From positions 62,001-126,000 of the forward strand of contig NZ_LMHY01000030.1 of assembly GCF_001429045.1 (NCBI RefSeq): a stretch of 64,000 bases of DNA, in the 5' to 3' direction. Below are positions 56,599 through 64,000 of this stretch, in pieces. The notes beneath the pieces are model-generated. The model saw only the letters and a program-made list of their open reading frames with translations. It searched no databases and was not told where the DNA came from. Each line of letters begins with the position of its first letter. Position 1 is the stretch's first letter. The position numbers and the translations under genes were made by a program. The stretch comes from Pseudomonas sp. Root71 (GTDB lineage Bacteria; Pseudomonadota; Gammaproteobacteria; Pseudomonadales; Pseudomonadaceae).

Positions 56599-57045
56599 TT
56601 ACAAGACAACATCGACCTTGCGCGGGCGCCCGCCTTTCCTGCCGTTGGCCCGCGCGGCTTCAGACTTTGCTGCGCTGCTCTGACGACCATTGCGCGAAGC
56701 GACGACCGAGGCCGCCATGGCCATCAGCGACTTGCTCGCAGAAATCATCCCGGCGATCGATACATGCAGGTCCTTGCCTTCATGGCATAGGGCAGTACCC
56801 GCATAGCCGACAGTCAGACTGGCGAAGTCCCCGCCCTCAAAATCATCGAACTCCGGATAGTTGGCCACGGGCAACAATACGCCGCTGCCGTCTTCGAAGC
56901 TGACAGCCAGGCAGGGGGGCTGGTAGGTAACCGCTGTCGCCTGCAGGCTATTTTTTCTACGTAATTCGCCACGTTCAATGGCTTTGTCCAGGCTACTTTC
57001 CGTTACGGGATTATCGGCCTGAACCTTGGCTTTTATCGTTTTCAT
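56599..57045 (-). CDS. DUF2442 protein with basic C-terminal tail (antitoxin-like)
   Basis: 148 residues from ATG at 57043-57045 (MKTIKAKVQADNPVTESSLDKAIERGELRRKN). The central part LAVSFEDGSGVLLPVANYPEFDDF is DUF2442. The C-terminus is Ala/Arg-rich and ends GRKGGRPRKVDVVL, an AT-hook-like GRP core suited to DNA binding. It overlaps the upstream DUF4160 gene by 4 nt (ATGA). In predicted toxin-antitoxin pairs the DUF2442 partner is treated as antitoxin; that is a prediction, not evidence here. Confidence 0.8.
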   Translation of the reverse strand: MKTIKAKVQADNPVTESSLDKAIERGELRRKNSLQATAVTYQPPCLAVSFEDGSGVLLPVANYPEFDDFEGGDFASLTVGYAGTALCHEGKDLHVSIAGMISASKSLMAMAASVVASRNGRQSSAAKSEAARANGRKGGRPRKVDVVL

Positions 57046-57470
57046 AACTCGATCTCCACACCTTCCTGTGTGCCTATCAGGGACAGCAACGTCTTGTTCG
57101 ATTCGGGTTCGTAGCAAGCCGATCCAATCATGTTGGTGGTACTGACAACCCTTTTCACCACAACGACTTCGTTGCTTTGCCAGTCCCACAATTGATTATC
57201 AAGACAGGCCGTTTGTAACTTTCGCCACCAGATGCCCCGGGCGCGCCGCAAATGGGCAGGTTGCTGGAGCGATTGGCGCAATCCCTCAAGCACCGCCAAC
57301 GGTGGCCGACGCGAAAGCGGAACTACATCCCAGAGCTCGACACCGTTGTGCCAAAAGCAGAACCTGAATCTCGCACTCCACGTACCGGCCTCCACATGCG
57401 CATGAGGCGGACAATGCTCGTCTCGCAACATGATCACTACCGACAGTCCTTTGTAATTGCATACCTTCAT
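57042..57470 (-). CDS. DUF4160 protein (toxin-like partner)
   Basis: 142 residues, MKVCNYKGLSVVIMLRDEHCPPHAHVEAGTWSARFRF. The motif LRDEHCPPHAHVE is the DUF4160 hallmark (normally HxPPHxH). Longer than a typical 80-90 residue DUF4160; residues about 80-142 form an extra C-terminal region (QLWDWQSNEVVVVKRVV) that itself resembles a DUF2442-like strand-rich stretch. First gene of the pair. Confidence 0.75.
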   Translation of the reverse strand: MKVCNYKGLSVVIMLRDEHCPPHAHVEAGTWSARFRFCFWHNGVELWDVVPLSRRPPLAVLEGLRQSLQQPAHLRRARGIWWRKLQTACLDNQLWDWQSNEVVVVKRVVSTTNMIGSACYEPESNKTLLSLIGTQEGVEIEL

Positions 57471-57696
57471 GCTAACCCATCCGTTAGGTTAATGAATCCG
57501 AGGATTCGACATTCTCTGGAAAATCCGACCGTTGGCAATGGCCGTCGAATCACTTCTTCCGTCCTCAGACTAGTGTCCTGCCGTTACCCAGCCCTGCGGA
57601 ACACCGCGCGTAATGGTAAGAAACCCTTTCATTACGGCGCTGGCACCTGATAAATACTGATCAAGCCCCTTCATCTGATCCCCGGTGTAATCAATC

Positions 57697-58608
57697 ATGC
57701 AACGACAATTCGACGATCTTCAGTTGGGCAGCATTGAGCTGTTTTGCCTGGCCGCCGAGGCCGGCAGTTTTACTGCCGCGGCGCTGGTGGCGGGTGTCAC
57801 CCCAGCGGCCGTGAGCCGTTCGGTGTCGCGCATGGAGGAACGCCTGGGCGTGCGCCTGTTCGCGCGCACCACCCGCAGCGTGAAGCTGACCGACAGTGGC
57901 CGCCGCTATTACGAGGAGTGCCGCCTGGCCCTGGCGCAACTGATCGAGGCCCAGCGCGAGGTGATGGGCCAGCAACAAGTGCCGTCCGGTACCTTGCGCA
58001 TCAGTATTCCGACCACCTACGCGCATCATCGAATCCTGCCTTTGCTGCCCGAATTTCGGGCGCGTTATCCGGCGGTGAAGGTCGAATCGCACATCAGCAA
58101 TCGCAACATCGATTTCGTCGGCGAAGGCTACGACATGGCGATTCGCGTGCGAGCCATCCCGGACTCCGGCCTGATCGCCCGACCGTTGGAAGATGCCGCC
58201 CTGGTGATGATCGCCAGTCCTGATTACCTGAAACGGGCCGGCACTCCGCAAACCCTCGACGACCTCGAAAACCACGAATGCATCCAGTACGAATTGCCCA
58301 GCAGCGGTCGGCGCATTGCCTGGTTGTTCAACGATGAGGGCGTGCCCCGGGAGATTCTGGCCGAGGGCAGCCTCAGTTGCTCTGACGATGTATTGGGTGG
58401 CGTCACCTTGGCCAAACACGGGGCGGGGTTGTTTCAGACCTATCGTTTTATCGTGGAAAGGGAACTGGCCGACGGCTCGCTGGTGGAGGTACTCAAGCCC
58501 TATGGCGGGCGTTCGCGGCCGTTTACCTTGCTGTACCCGCAAAGTCGCCATGTACCGCTGCGCTTGAGGGCGTTCATTGATTTTCTGGTGGAGCATTTGC
58601 CGCGCTGA
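57697..58608 (+). CDS. LysR-family transcriptional regulator
   Basis: 303 residues. N-terminal HTH with FCLAAEAGSFTAAALVAGVTPAAVSRSVSRMEERLGVRLFARTTRSVKLTD, then the periplasmic-binding-like effector domain (SGTLRISIPTTYAHHRILPLLPEF). Similar to the CrgA/DhcR group. It is encoded on the same strand as, and 140 nt upstream of, the quinate cluster genes, but there is no divergent target, so its regulon is unknown. Confidence 0.92.
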   Translation: MQRQFDDLQLGSIELFCLAAEAGSFTAAALVAGVTPAAVSRSVSRMEERLGVRLFARTTRSVKLTDSGRRYYEECRLALAQLIEAQREVMGQQQVPSGTLRISIPTTYAHHRILPLLPEFRARYPAVKVESHISNRNIDFVGEGYDMAIRVRAIPDSGLIARPLEDAALVMIASPDYLKRAGTPQTLDDLENHECIQYELPSSGRRIAWLFNDEGVPREILAEGSLSCSDDVLGGVTLAKHGAGLFQTYRFIVERELADGSLVEVLKPYGGRSRPFTLLYPQSRHVPLRLRAFIDFLVEHLPR

Positions 58609-58666
58609 ACAGCGAAAGTGTCCGATCACCGCCCACAACCCGCCCGCGTGCCCTCACTCCAATTGA

Positions 58667-58686
58667 CCAAATTAACTAGTTAGTAC
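58667..58686 (+). promoter_or_regulatory. Operator-like box upstream of aroQ
   Basis: Contains the perfect palindrome TAACTAGTTA (58673-58682). Its complement, GTACTAACTAGTTAATTTGG, matches 16 of 20 positions of a box upstream of the MFS gene (62994-63013). Confidence 0.6.
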
Positions 58687-58748
58687 AATTTATCTCCACA
58701 GGCCGAAATTCTCGGCCGATTCCAAAAATAATAAGTGGAGAGATTGCG

Positions 58749-59189
58749 ATGTCCCCTATCGTTCTGGTGCTCAACGGCCCGAACCTGAACCTGCTCGGCA
58801 CCCGTGAACCGGCGACTTACGGCCACGAAACCCTGGCAGACGTTTCGGCCCTGTGCGCACGTAGCGCCGAAGAGTTCGGCCTGGCAGTGGAGTTTCGCCA
58901 GACCAACCATGAAGGCGAATTGCTCGACTGGATTCACGCCGCCCGCGGTCGCTGTGCCGGCATCATCATCAATCCTGCCGCGTGGACCCACACCTCGGTC
59001 GCCATCCGCGACGCCCTGGTCGCCAGCGAACTGCCGGTGATCGAAGTCCACCTGTCCAACGTGCACGCCCGCGAGCCCTTCCGCCACCACTCGTTCGTAT
59101 CCGCCATTGCAACGGCGGTGATGGCCGGTTTTGGCAGTCATGGCTATCGCCTGGCGCTGGAACACTTCAGTCATCGTTTGAAGGGGTGA
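58749..59189 (+). CDS. aroQ: Type II 3-dehydroquinate dehydratase (catabolic copy)
   Basis: 146 residues. MSPIVLVLNGPNLNLLGTREPATYGHETLADV carries the type II lid Arg and Tyr; IINPAAWTHTSVAIRDAL and EVHLSNVHAREPFRHHS supply the substrate-site residues. GTGGAG about 10 nt upstream. As first gene of the quinate cluster it converts dehydroquinate to dehydroshikimate for protocatechuate formation. Confidence 0.95.
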   Translation: MSPIVLVLNGPNLNLLGTREPATYGHETLADVSALCARSAEEFGLAVEFRQTNHEGELLDWIHAARGRCAGIIINPAAWTHTSVAIRDALVASELPVIEVHLSNVHAREPFRHHSFVSAIATAVMAGFGSHGYRLALEHFSHRLKG

Positions 59190-59194
59190 TCGCC

Positions 59195-60049
59195 GTGACT
59201 CAGAACCACGTGATACTCGCCGGGCTGATTGGCGCCGGCATCCAGGCTTCCCGCACACCAGCCATGCACGAGCATGAAGGCGATGCCCAAGGGCTGCGCT
59301 ACCTCTATCGCCTGATTGATCTTGATCAGTTGAAGCTCGACAGCAACGCCCTGCCCGACCTGTTGATGGCTGCCGAGCGCATGAACTACACCGGGCTGAA
59401 CATAACCTTTCCCTGCAAGCAGGCGATCATCCCGCTGCTCGACGAACTCTCGCCGGAGGCCCGCGGTATCGGTGCGGTCAACACGGTGGTGCTCAAGGAT
59501 GGCAAACGCATCGGCCACAACACCGATTGCCTGGGCTTTGCCGAGGGGTTTCGCCGGGGTTTGAAAGGCGTTGCCGTTGAGCGTGTCGTACAAATGGGCG
59601 CCGGCGGCGCAGGTGCGGCGGTGGCCCACGCGTTGTTGAGCGAAGGCGTACAACAGCTGAGCATTTTTGACGTGGACATCCGCCGCGCCCAGGATCTGGC
59701 TGACAATCTCAATCAGCATTTCGGCGTCGCTCGAGCGGTGGCCGGGCATGACCTGGCCAAGGCCATGGCCCAGGCTGATGGCCTGGTGAACACCACGCCG
59801 ATGGGCATGAAAAAGCTGCCGGGCATGCCAGTGCCGGTAGAGTTGCTGCGAGCCGAACTGTGGGTAGCGGAGATCGTCTACTTCCCGCTGGAAACCGAAC
59901 TGCTGCGCAACGCCCGCGCCCTTGGTTGCCGGACGCTGGACGGCGGCAACATGGCGGTGTTTCAGGCAGTGAAGGCGTTCGAGTTGTTCAGCGGCGTGGT
60001 GCCGGATGCCCAGCGGATGCTTGAGCATTTCCAGAGCATGAATGACTGA
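59195..60049 (+). CDS. Shikimate/quinate dehydrogenase
   Basis: 284 residues from GTG at 59195 with AAGGGG 8 nt upstream; a GTG at 59186 overlapping the aroQ stop is the alternative. Substrate site GAGIQASRTPAMHEHEG, catalytic Lys in GLNITFPCKQAI, Asp in GHNTDCLGF, and NAD(P) loop GAGGAGAAVAHALL. The AxSRTPAMHE form occurs in catabolic (QsuD/RifI-like) enzymes. Directly after aroQ, translationally coupled. Confidence 0.93.
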   Translation: MTQNHVILAGLIGAGIQASRTPAMHEHEGDAQGLRYLYRLIDLDQLKLDSNALPDLLMAAERMNYTGLNITFPCKQAIIPLLDELSPEARGIGAVNTVVLKDGKRIGHNTDCLGFAEGFRRGLKGVAVERVVQMGAGGAGAAVAHALLSEGVQQLSIFDVDIRRAQDLADNLNQHFGVARAVAGHDLAKAMAQADGLVNTTPMGMKKLPGMPVPVELLRAELWVAEIVYFPLETELLRNARALGCRTLDGGNMAVFQAVKAFELFSGVVPDAQRMLEHFQSMND

Positions 60050-60054
60050 AAATC

Positions 60055-60129
60055 AAAAGATCGCAGCCTTCGGCAGCTCCTACAGATCAATGCGATTGAC
60101 GTAGGAGCTGCCGAAGGCTGCGATCTTTT
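60055..60129. repeat. Second-class inverted repeat, copy 1
   Basis: Perfect 29-bp arms around a 17-nt loop with the core gctgccgaaggctgcgatc, between convergent shikimate dehydrogenase and TetR genes; ends in TTTT on the plus strand, so also terminator-like for both. A copy with arms exchanged lies at 62861-62932. Confidence 0.9.
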
Positions 60130-60806
60130 CAAGCCTGCAAATAACGCAACACCGACTCGCAAATCATCTCCCGATGACGCTGCTTGATGTGTTCGTCCGG
60201 CAGGTCGATCTGAAAAATCTCACCAAAGGTGTGGCGGTTCGAGACGCGATAGAAGCAGAACGAACTGATCAACAGATGCACATCCAGCGGATCAAGACCG
60301 GTACGGAACACCCCCTGCTCGGCACCGCGACGCAGAATCTCGCCCAGTGAGTCGAGGATGGTGTTGTTCATCGCCTTGATCGCATCGGAGCGCTTCACAT
60401 ACTCGGCGTTGTGAATGTTCTCGATGCTGACGATGCGCACGAAATCGACGTTGCGATCATGGTGATCGAAGGTGAACTCCACCAGCCGCCGAATGGCTTC
60501 GACCGGCGCCAGTTCCGCCAGGTGCAGGCGATTTTCAGTGTTGCGGATATCGCCGTAGAGTTTCTCCAGCACCTCGACGTAGAGCTGCTCCTTACTGCCG
60601 AAGTAGTAATAGATCATGCGCTTGGAGGTGTGGATGCGCTCGGCGATGGCATCGACACGAGCCCCGGAAAGCCCCTGCTGGACGAATTCGACAATCGCCT
60701 CCTGCAGGATGTTTTCGCGGGTCTTTTCCGGGTTGTTCTTGCGACTCTTGCGCGGCTCGGCACCAGGTTCTACGGAGGCTGCGGGGAGTTCTGAAGTCAT
60801 TGTCAT
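60129..60806 (-). CDS. TetR-family regulator of the quinate cluster
   Basis: 225 residues. HTH region NPEKTRENILQEAIVEFVQQGLSGARVDAIAERIHTSKRMIYYYFGSKEQLYVEVL, then a variable helical ligand domain with TetR_C-like features. Lies downstream of quiC1 on the same strand; the P. aeruginosa counterpart is PA0243. It probably represses quinate genes until a pathway intermediate is present; the candidate operators are described at 58667 and 62994. Confidence 0.92.
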   Translation of the reverse strand: MTMTSELPAASVEPGAEPRKSRKNNPEKTRENILQEAIVEFVQQGLSGARVDAIAERIHTSKRMIYYYFGSKEQLYVEVLEKLYGDIRNTENRLHLAELAPVEAIRRLVEFTFDHHDRNVDFVRIVSIENIHNAEYVKRSDAIKAMNNTILDSLGEILRRGAEQGVFRTGLDPLDVHLLISSFCFYRVSNRHTFGEIFQIDLPDEHIKQRHREMICESVLRYLQA

Positions 60807-60844
60807 TGCGGGCTCACGGCCATCACTGCACAGGCTGGCGATTA

Positions 60845-60882
60845 TGGGCCGCGCGGCACGGTGAAGGAAGCCGCGCGGCCCA
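60845..60882. other. Strong hairpin between quiC1 and TetR gene
   Basis: Perfect 13-bp stem TGGGCCGCGCGGC / GCCGCGCGGCCCA with a 12-nt loop and no T run. It may be a partial terminator or mRNA stabiliser. Confidence 0.75.
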
Positions 60883-60908
60883 CGTTTAATCCCGCGTTTA
60901 CGAATTAC

Positions 60909-62810
60909 CTACAACTTCGCCTGGCGCAATGCGCCGCTACGGGATTTGGCCATGGCCGCCAGGCGCACCGCGACGTTGGCCGCGCCGTAGCCGGCATAAC
61001 CGTTTTTACGCTGGATGATCTCGAAGAAGAATCGACCCTCGAACGGCTCGGTGTACACATGAAACAGCTCACCGCCCTGGGCGTCGCGGTCGTACAACAC
61101 ATTGTAGTAGGCCAGTTCGCTGAGGAACTCGTCGTCGAAATCGAACCGCGCCGCCAGGTCATCGTAGTAGTTGAGCGGGATATCCAACAGCGGCACGCCC
61201 GCCTCTTTTGCACGGCTGACCTGGGCAAAGATGTCATCACAATCAAACGCGATGTGATGCACGCCGGAGCCGCGATAACTCGACAGCGCGTGCGAGATCG
61301 CGGTGTTGCGGTTCTCGGAAATGTTCAGCGGCAGACGGATCGAACTGTCCCGGCTGCGCAAGGCACGGCTCTTCACTAGACCATAAGGATCCGGCAGCAC
61401 GACTTCATCGTCCGCCTCGAAATCCAGCAGGCTCTTATAGAACAGCACCCAGCTGTCGAGGCTGTCGGCCGGCAGCGCCATGGCCATGTGGTCGATGCGC
61501 TTGAGGCCACCACTGACCGGCGCATCCGCCAGCAGATTGAAGTCTGTGCCGTAGACGTCGGCATCCTGGTCCACCAGATAGATCAGGCTGCCATCCGGCG
61601 CACGCACCGCCGCCAGTTCCAGTTCATTGGGGCCGACCAGCCCGCGATAGGGCTGGCCCTTGTAGGCCACGGCACGGGCCAGCGCGCTGGCACTGTCCTT
61701 GACCCGCACGGCGGTGGCGCACAACGAAGGGCCGTGGGCCTCGAAGAAACTGTGACCGAACGAGTAAGGCTCGGAGTTGAGGATCAGGTTGATATCGCCC
61801 TGACGCATCAAGCTAACGCTCTTGGAACGATGCTGCCCGGCCTTGACGAAACCCAGTCGCTCCAGCCAATGGGCGAGCTTGGCGCCGAGGCTTTCGTCCA
61901 CGGCAAACTCCAGGAACTCAATGCCGTTGTACTCGCTGGCCTTGGGTGTTTCGAACAAAATCCCGGCGTTGGCCGCGGGCTTGGCTTCCTGGGCCAGGCG
62001 CTCGCGGGTTTTCTCTTCCAGGTACAGCAACGAACGCAAGCCGTCGGCGGCGTTGGCCCGTGGTGGTGCGGCGCGGAAACCGTCGTTGAAGATTTCCAGC
62101 GACAGCGGTCCGGTGTAGCCGCTCTTGATGATCGGCGCGAGGAACCCCGGCAAATCGAATTCACCCTGGCCCGGGAAGCAGCGAAAATGCCGGCTCCACT
62201 CCAGCACGTCCATGGCCAGGATCGGCGCGTCAGCCATTTGCACGAAGAAAATCTTGTCGCCGGGAATCTCGGCGATAGCACTTGGATCGCCCTTGAGCGA
62301 CAGGGTGTGAAAGCTGTCCAGCAACACGCCGAGGCTTGGGTGATCAGCCTGACGCACGATGCTCCACACCTGTTGCCAGGTGTTCACATGCCGGCCCCAG
62401 GCCAGCGCTTCGTAACCGATGCGCAGGCCACGTGCCCCGGCGTGCTCAGCCAGCAGTCGCAAGTCATCGACCAGAATCTGCTCATCACCGATGGACTCGG
62501 CCGAGGCGTTGCTGCACACCAGCACCAGGTCAGTGCCCAGCTCCTGCATCAGGTCGAACTTGCGCTCGGCGCGTTCCAGGTTGCGCGACAGGCGATCGCG
62601 GCGGCAACCTTCGAAATCGCGGAACGGTTGAAACAGGGTGATGGCGATCCCGAGATCGGCGCACATCTGTTTAATTTCCCGCGGACTACCGTCGTAGTAG
62701 AGAAGGTCGTTCTCGAAAATCTCGACGCCGTCGAAACCGGCGGCGGCAATGGCTTCGAGTTTTTCCGGCAGGGTACCGCTCAAGGATACGGTGGCAATGG
62801 AACGCTGCAT
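60909..62810 (-). CDS. quiC1: Fused 3-dehydroshikimate dehydratase / HPPD-like protein
   Basis: 633 residues from ATG at 62808-62810 (MQRSIATVSLSGTLPEKLEAI). N-terminal half (about 1-275) is a sugar-isomerase-type TIM barrel with the four metal ligands at E134, D165, Q191 and E239, the positions described for Pseudomonas DSDs. C-terminal half (about 290-633) is a vicinal-oxygen-chelate HPPD-like domain. It turns dehydroshikimate into protocatechuate. P. aeruginosa counterpart PA0242. Confidence 0.96.
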   Translation of the reverse strand: MQRSIATVSLSGTLPEKLEAIAAAGFDGVEIFENDLLYYDGSPREIKQMCADLGIAITLFQPFRDFEGCRRDRLSRNLERAERKFDLMQELGTDLVLVCSNASAESIGDEQILVDDLRLLAEHAGARGLRIGYEALAWGRHVNTWQQVWSIVRQADHPSLGVLLDSFHTLSLKGDPSAIAEIPGDKIFFVQMADAPILAMDVLEWSRHFRCFPGQGEFDLPGFLAPIIKSGYTGPLSLEIFNDGFRAAPPRANAADGLRSLLYLEEKTRERLAQEAKPAANAGILFETPKASEYNGIEFLEFAVDESLGAKLAHWLERLGFVKAGQHRSKSVSLMRQGDINLILNSEPYSFGHSFFEAHGPSLCATAVRVKDSASALARAVAYKGQPYRGLVGPNELELAAVRAPDGSLIYLVDQDADVYGTDFNLLADAPVSGGLKRIDHMAMALPADSLDSWVLFYKSLLDFEADDEVVLPDPYGLVKSRALRSRDSSIRLPLNISENRNTAISHALSSYRGSGVHHIAFDCDDIFAQVSRAKEAGVPLLDIPLNYYDDLAARFDFDDEFLSELAYYNVLYDRDAQGGELFHVYTEPFEGRFFFEIIQRKNGYAGYGAANVAVRLAAMAKSRSGALRQAKL

Positions 62811-62860
62811 GTTTTCGGCTCCCGGTGGAGGCAATCTTGTTAGGGGCGTTGCACGCTTGT

Positions 62861-62932
62861 GTAGGAGCTGCCGAAGGCTGCGATCTTTTGATGTTGATCG
62901 AGGAAAAGATCGCAGCCTTCGGCAGCTCCTAC
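62861..62932. repeat. Second-class inverted repeat, copy 2
   Basis: Same gctgccgaaggctgcgatc core as at 60055-60129, arm order reversed. It lies in the divergent quiC1/MFS region. Confidence 0.9.
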
Positions 62933-62993
62933 GTGGGTAGCGTTTGTCTTGCGAGAATTATTGGGCCGACAGACTTACACAGCAATTTAAAGT

Positions 62994-63030
62994 GTACTAC
63001 CCAGTTAGTTTTGTGTTCGATTATCGAACA
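62994..63030 (+). promoter_or_regulatory. Two operator-like elements before the MFS transporter
   Basis: GTACTACCCAGTTAGTTTTG (62994-63013) matches the aroQ box at 16 of 20 positions. Directly next to it TGTTCGATTATCGAACA (63014-63030) is a perfect palindrome around a central T, resembling PcaR/PcaU-type IclR-family sites (GTTCGATAATCGCAC, from memory). Confidence 0.65.
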
Positions 63031-63160
63031 AAATGGTGATTGGCGAATTGACGATTTTTTGTCCACTGCCCAACATCGTCCTCACATTAAGTCCGGACAC
63101 GCAGCACCGGCCGCGATGTCCAAAACACCAAATAACAAATTCAAAAAACGGGTGGTACAC

Positions 63161-64000
63161 ATGATTCCTTCCCAAAGCTCACGCATGGCTCCGGCCATGA
63201 ACACCACTGCCGGTGGCATCGGCGACAAAATCCGCGGCGCCATGGCGGTCGGCAAAACCCGTTGGGGCATGCTGGCATTGGTGTTTTTCGCCACCACCCT
63301 GAACTACATCGACCGCGCCGCCCTGGGCGTGATGCAGCCTATCCTGGCCAAGGAAATGAGCTGGACGGCGATGGACTACGCCAACATCAACTTCTGGTTC
63401 CAGGTCGGTTACGCCATCGGCTTCGTGCTGCAAGGCCGCCTGATCGACCGGGTTGGCGTCAAGCGTGTGTTCTTCTGCGCGGTACTGCTCTGGAGCCTGG
63501 CAACCGGCGCCCACGGCCTGGCCACTTCGGCGGTCGGCTTCATGGTTTGCCGATTCATCCTCGGCCTGACCGAAGCGGCCAACTACCCGGCCTGCGTGAA
63601 AACCACGCGCCTGTGGTTCCCGGCCGGCGAGCGCGCCGTGGCCACCGGCATTTTCAACGCCGGCACCAACGTCGGTGCGATGTTCACCCCGATGCTGCTG
63701 CCGCTGATCCTGCACGTCTGGGGCTGGCAGGCCGCGTTCCTGTGCATGTCGGCACTGGGCGGGATCTGGTTGCTGTTCTGGGGCCTGAAGTACTTCAACC
63801 CGGAAGATCACCCAAGCGTCAAACAGTCGGAGTTGGACTACATCCAGAACGAAGTCGAACCGGAACAAACCCGCGTACCGTTCTCGAAAATCCTGCGCAT
63901 GCGTGGTACTTGGGCCTTCGCCCTCGCCTACTCGATCACCGCGCCGGTGTTCTGGTTCTACCTGTATTGGCTGCCGCCGTTCCTCAACCAGCAATACAAC
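63161..64000 (+). CDS. MFS transporter of the quinate/shikimate cluster, 3' end cut by window edge
   Basis: 280 residues visible from ATG at 63161 (MIPSQSSRMAPAMNTTAGGIG). Seven predicted helices so far; LNYIDRAALGVMQPILAKEM and GRLIDRVGVKRVF (motif A) place it in the ACS/phthalate-type anion:cation symporter family. The P. aeruginosa counterpart is PA0241. Divergent from quiC1, with two operator-like elements in front. Expected length about 430-450 residues. Confidence 0.92.
   Translation, partial: MIPSQSSRMAPAMNTTAGGIGDKIRGAMAVGKTRWGMLALVFFATTLNYIDRAALGVMQPILAKEMSWTAMDYANINFWFQVGYAIGFVLQGRLIDRVGVKRVFFCAVLLWSLATGAHGLATSAVGFMVCRFILGLTEAANYPACVKTTRLWFPAGERAVATGIFNAGTNVGAMFTPMLLPLILHVWGWQAAFLCMSALGGIWLLFWGLKYFNPEDHPSVKQSELDYIQNEVEPEQTRVPFSKILRMRGTWAFALAYSITAPVFWFYLYWLPPFLNQQYN

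Overview
The window is a chromosomal segment of a fluorescent-group Pseudomonas. The evidence is gene order and protein content: ispH-fkpB-lspA-ileS-ribF-murJ / rpsT / creA-proB-obgE-rpmA-rplU / ispB, then fklB, yqhA, a Lon-like protease, morA/glyA, yjiA-yjiX-cstA/pilZ/radA/mscL, which follows the P. aeruginosa PA4557-PA4615 order as I remember it. GC content is high (about 60%), and short 'tgtgggagcg...' REP inverted repeats typical of P. fluorescens relatives are scattered through it. Almost everything is core housekeeping DNA. I saw no tRNA, rRNA, CRISPR array, prophage or insertion sequence.

Layout. 1-7250 (minus strand) is the murJ-ribF-ileS-lspA-fkpB-ispH block (membrane biogenesis, isoleucyl-tRNA charging, flavin and isoprenoid supply); ispH runs off the left edge. 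7500-13400 holds rpsT, then creA, proB, obgE, rpmA and rplU on the minus strand, divergent from ispB. 13400-20750 holds small conserved Pseudomonas genes (one behind a Fur box), fklB, a UPF0114 membrane protein, a large orphan lipoprotein and a Lon-type protease. 21000-27700 carries DUF3015 and DUF4105 envelope proteins, a GreA/GreB-like factor, gdhA and ettA. 27960-39850 carries the c-di-GMP enzyme MorA, an accessory secreted glycoside hydrolase-like protein, glyA, a dicarboxylate symporter with paired operators followed by two GntR regulators, and the metal chaperone YjiA. 40000-48460 carries yjiX, a broken cstA, a PilZ adaptor, radA, an AT-rich block, mscL, an fpr-type reductase divergent from a PpoR-like LuxR solo, and rlmG. 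48500-56550 carries the cyanide-insensitive oxidase genes cioA-cioB-DUF2474 behind an ANR box, an MFS exporter, a DJ-1-like protein without its nucleophile, a purine permease and trmA. 56600-57470 is a DUF4160/DUF2442 toxin-antitoxin-like pair. 57700-64000 is a LysR regulator and the quinate/shikimate catabolic cluster (aroQ, shikimate dehydrogenase, TetR regulator, fused dehydroshikimate dehydratase quiC1, MFS transporter truncated by the right edge).

Most notable: cstA carries a frameshifting deletion and a perfect 12-bp tandem duplication; the DJ-1-like protein has lost both catalytic residues; the quinate cluster shows a shared operator-like box and a perfect palindrome; the DctA-like promoter is bracketed by two TGGTAAGACC-type operators; and the DUF4160/DUF2442 pair is the best candidate for an incompletely described system. 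I found no large unknown multi-gene system.
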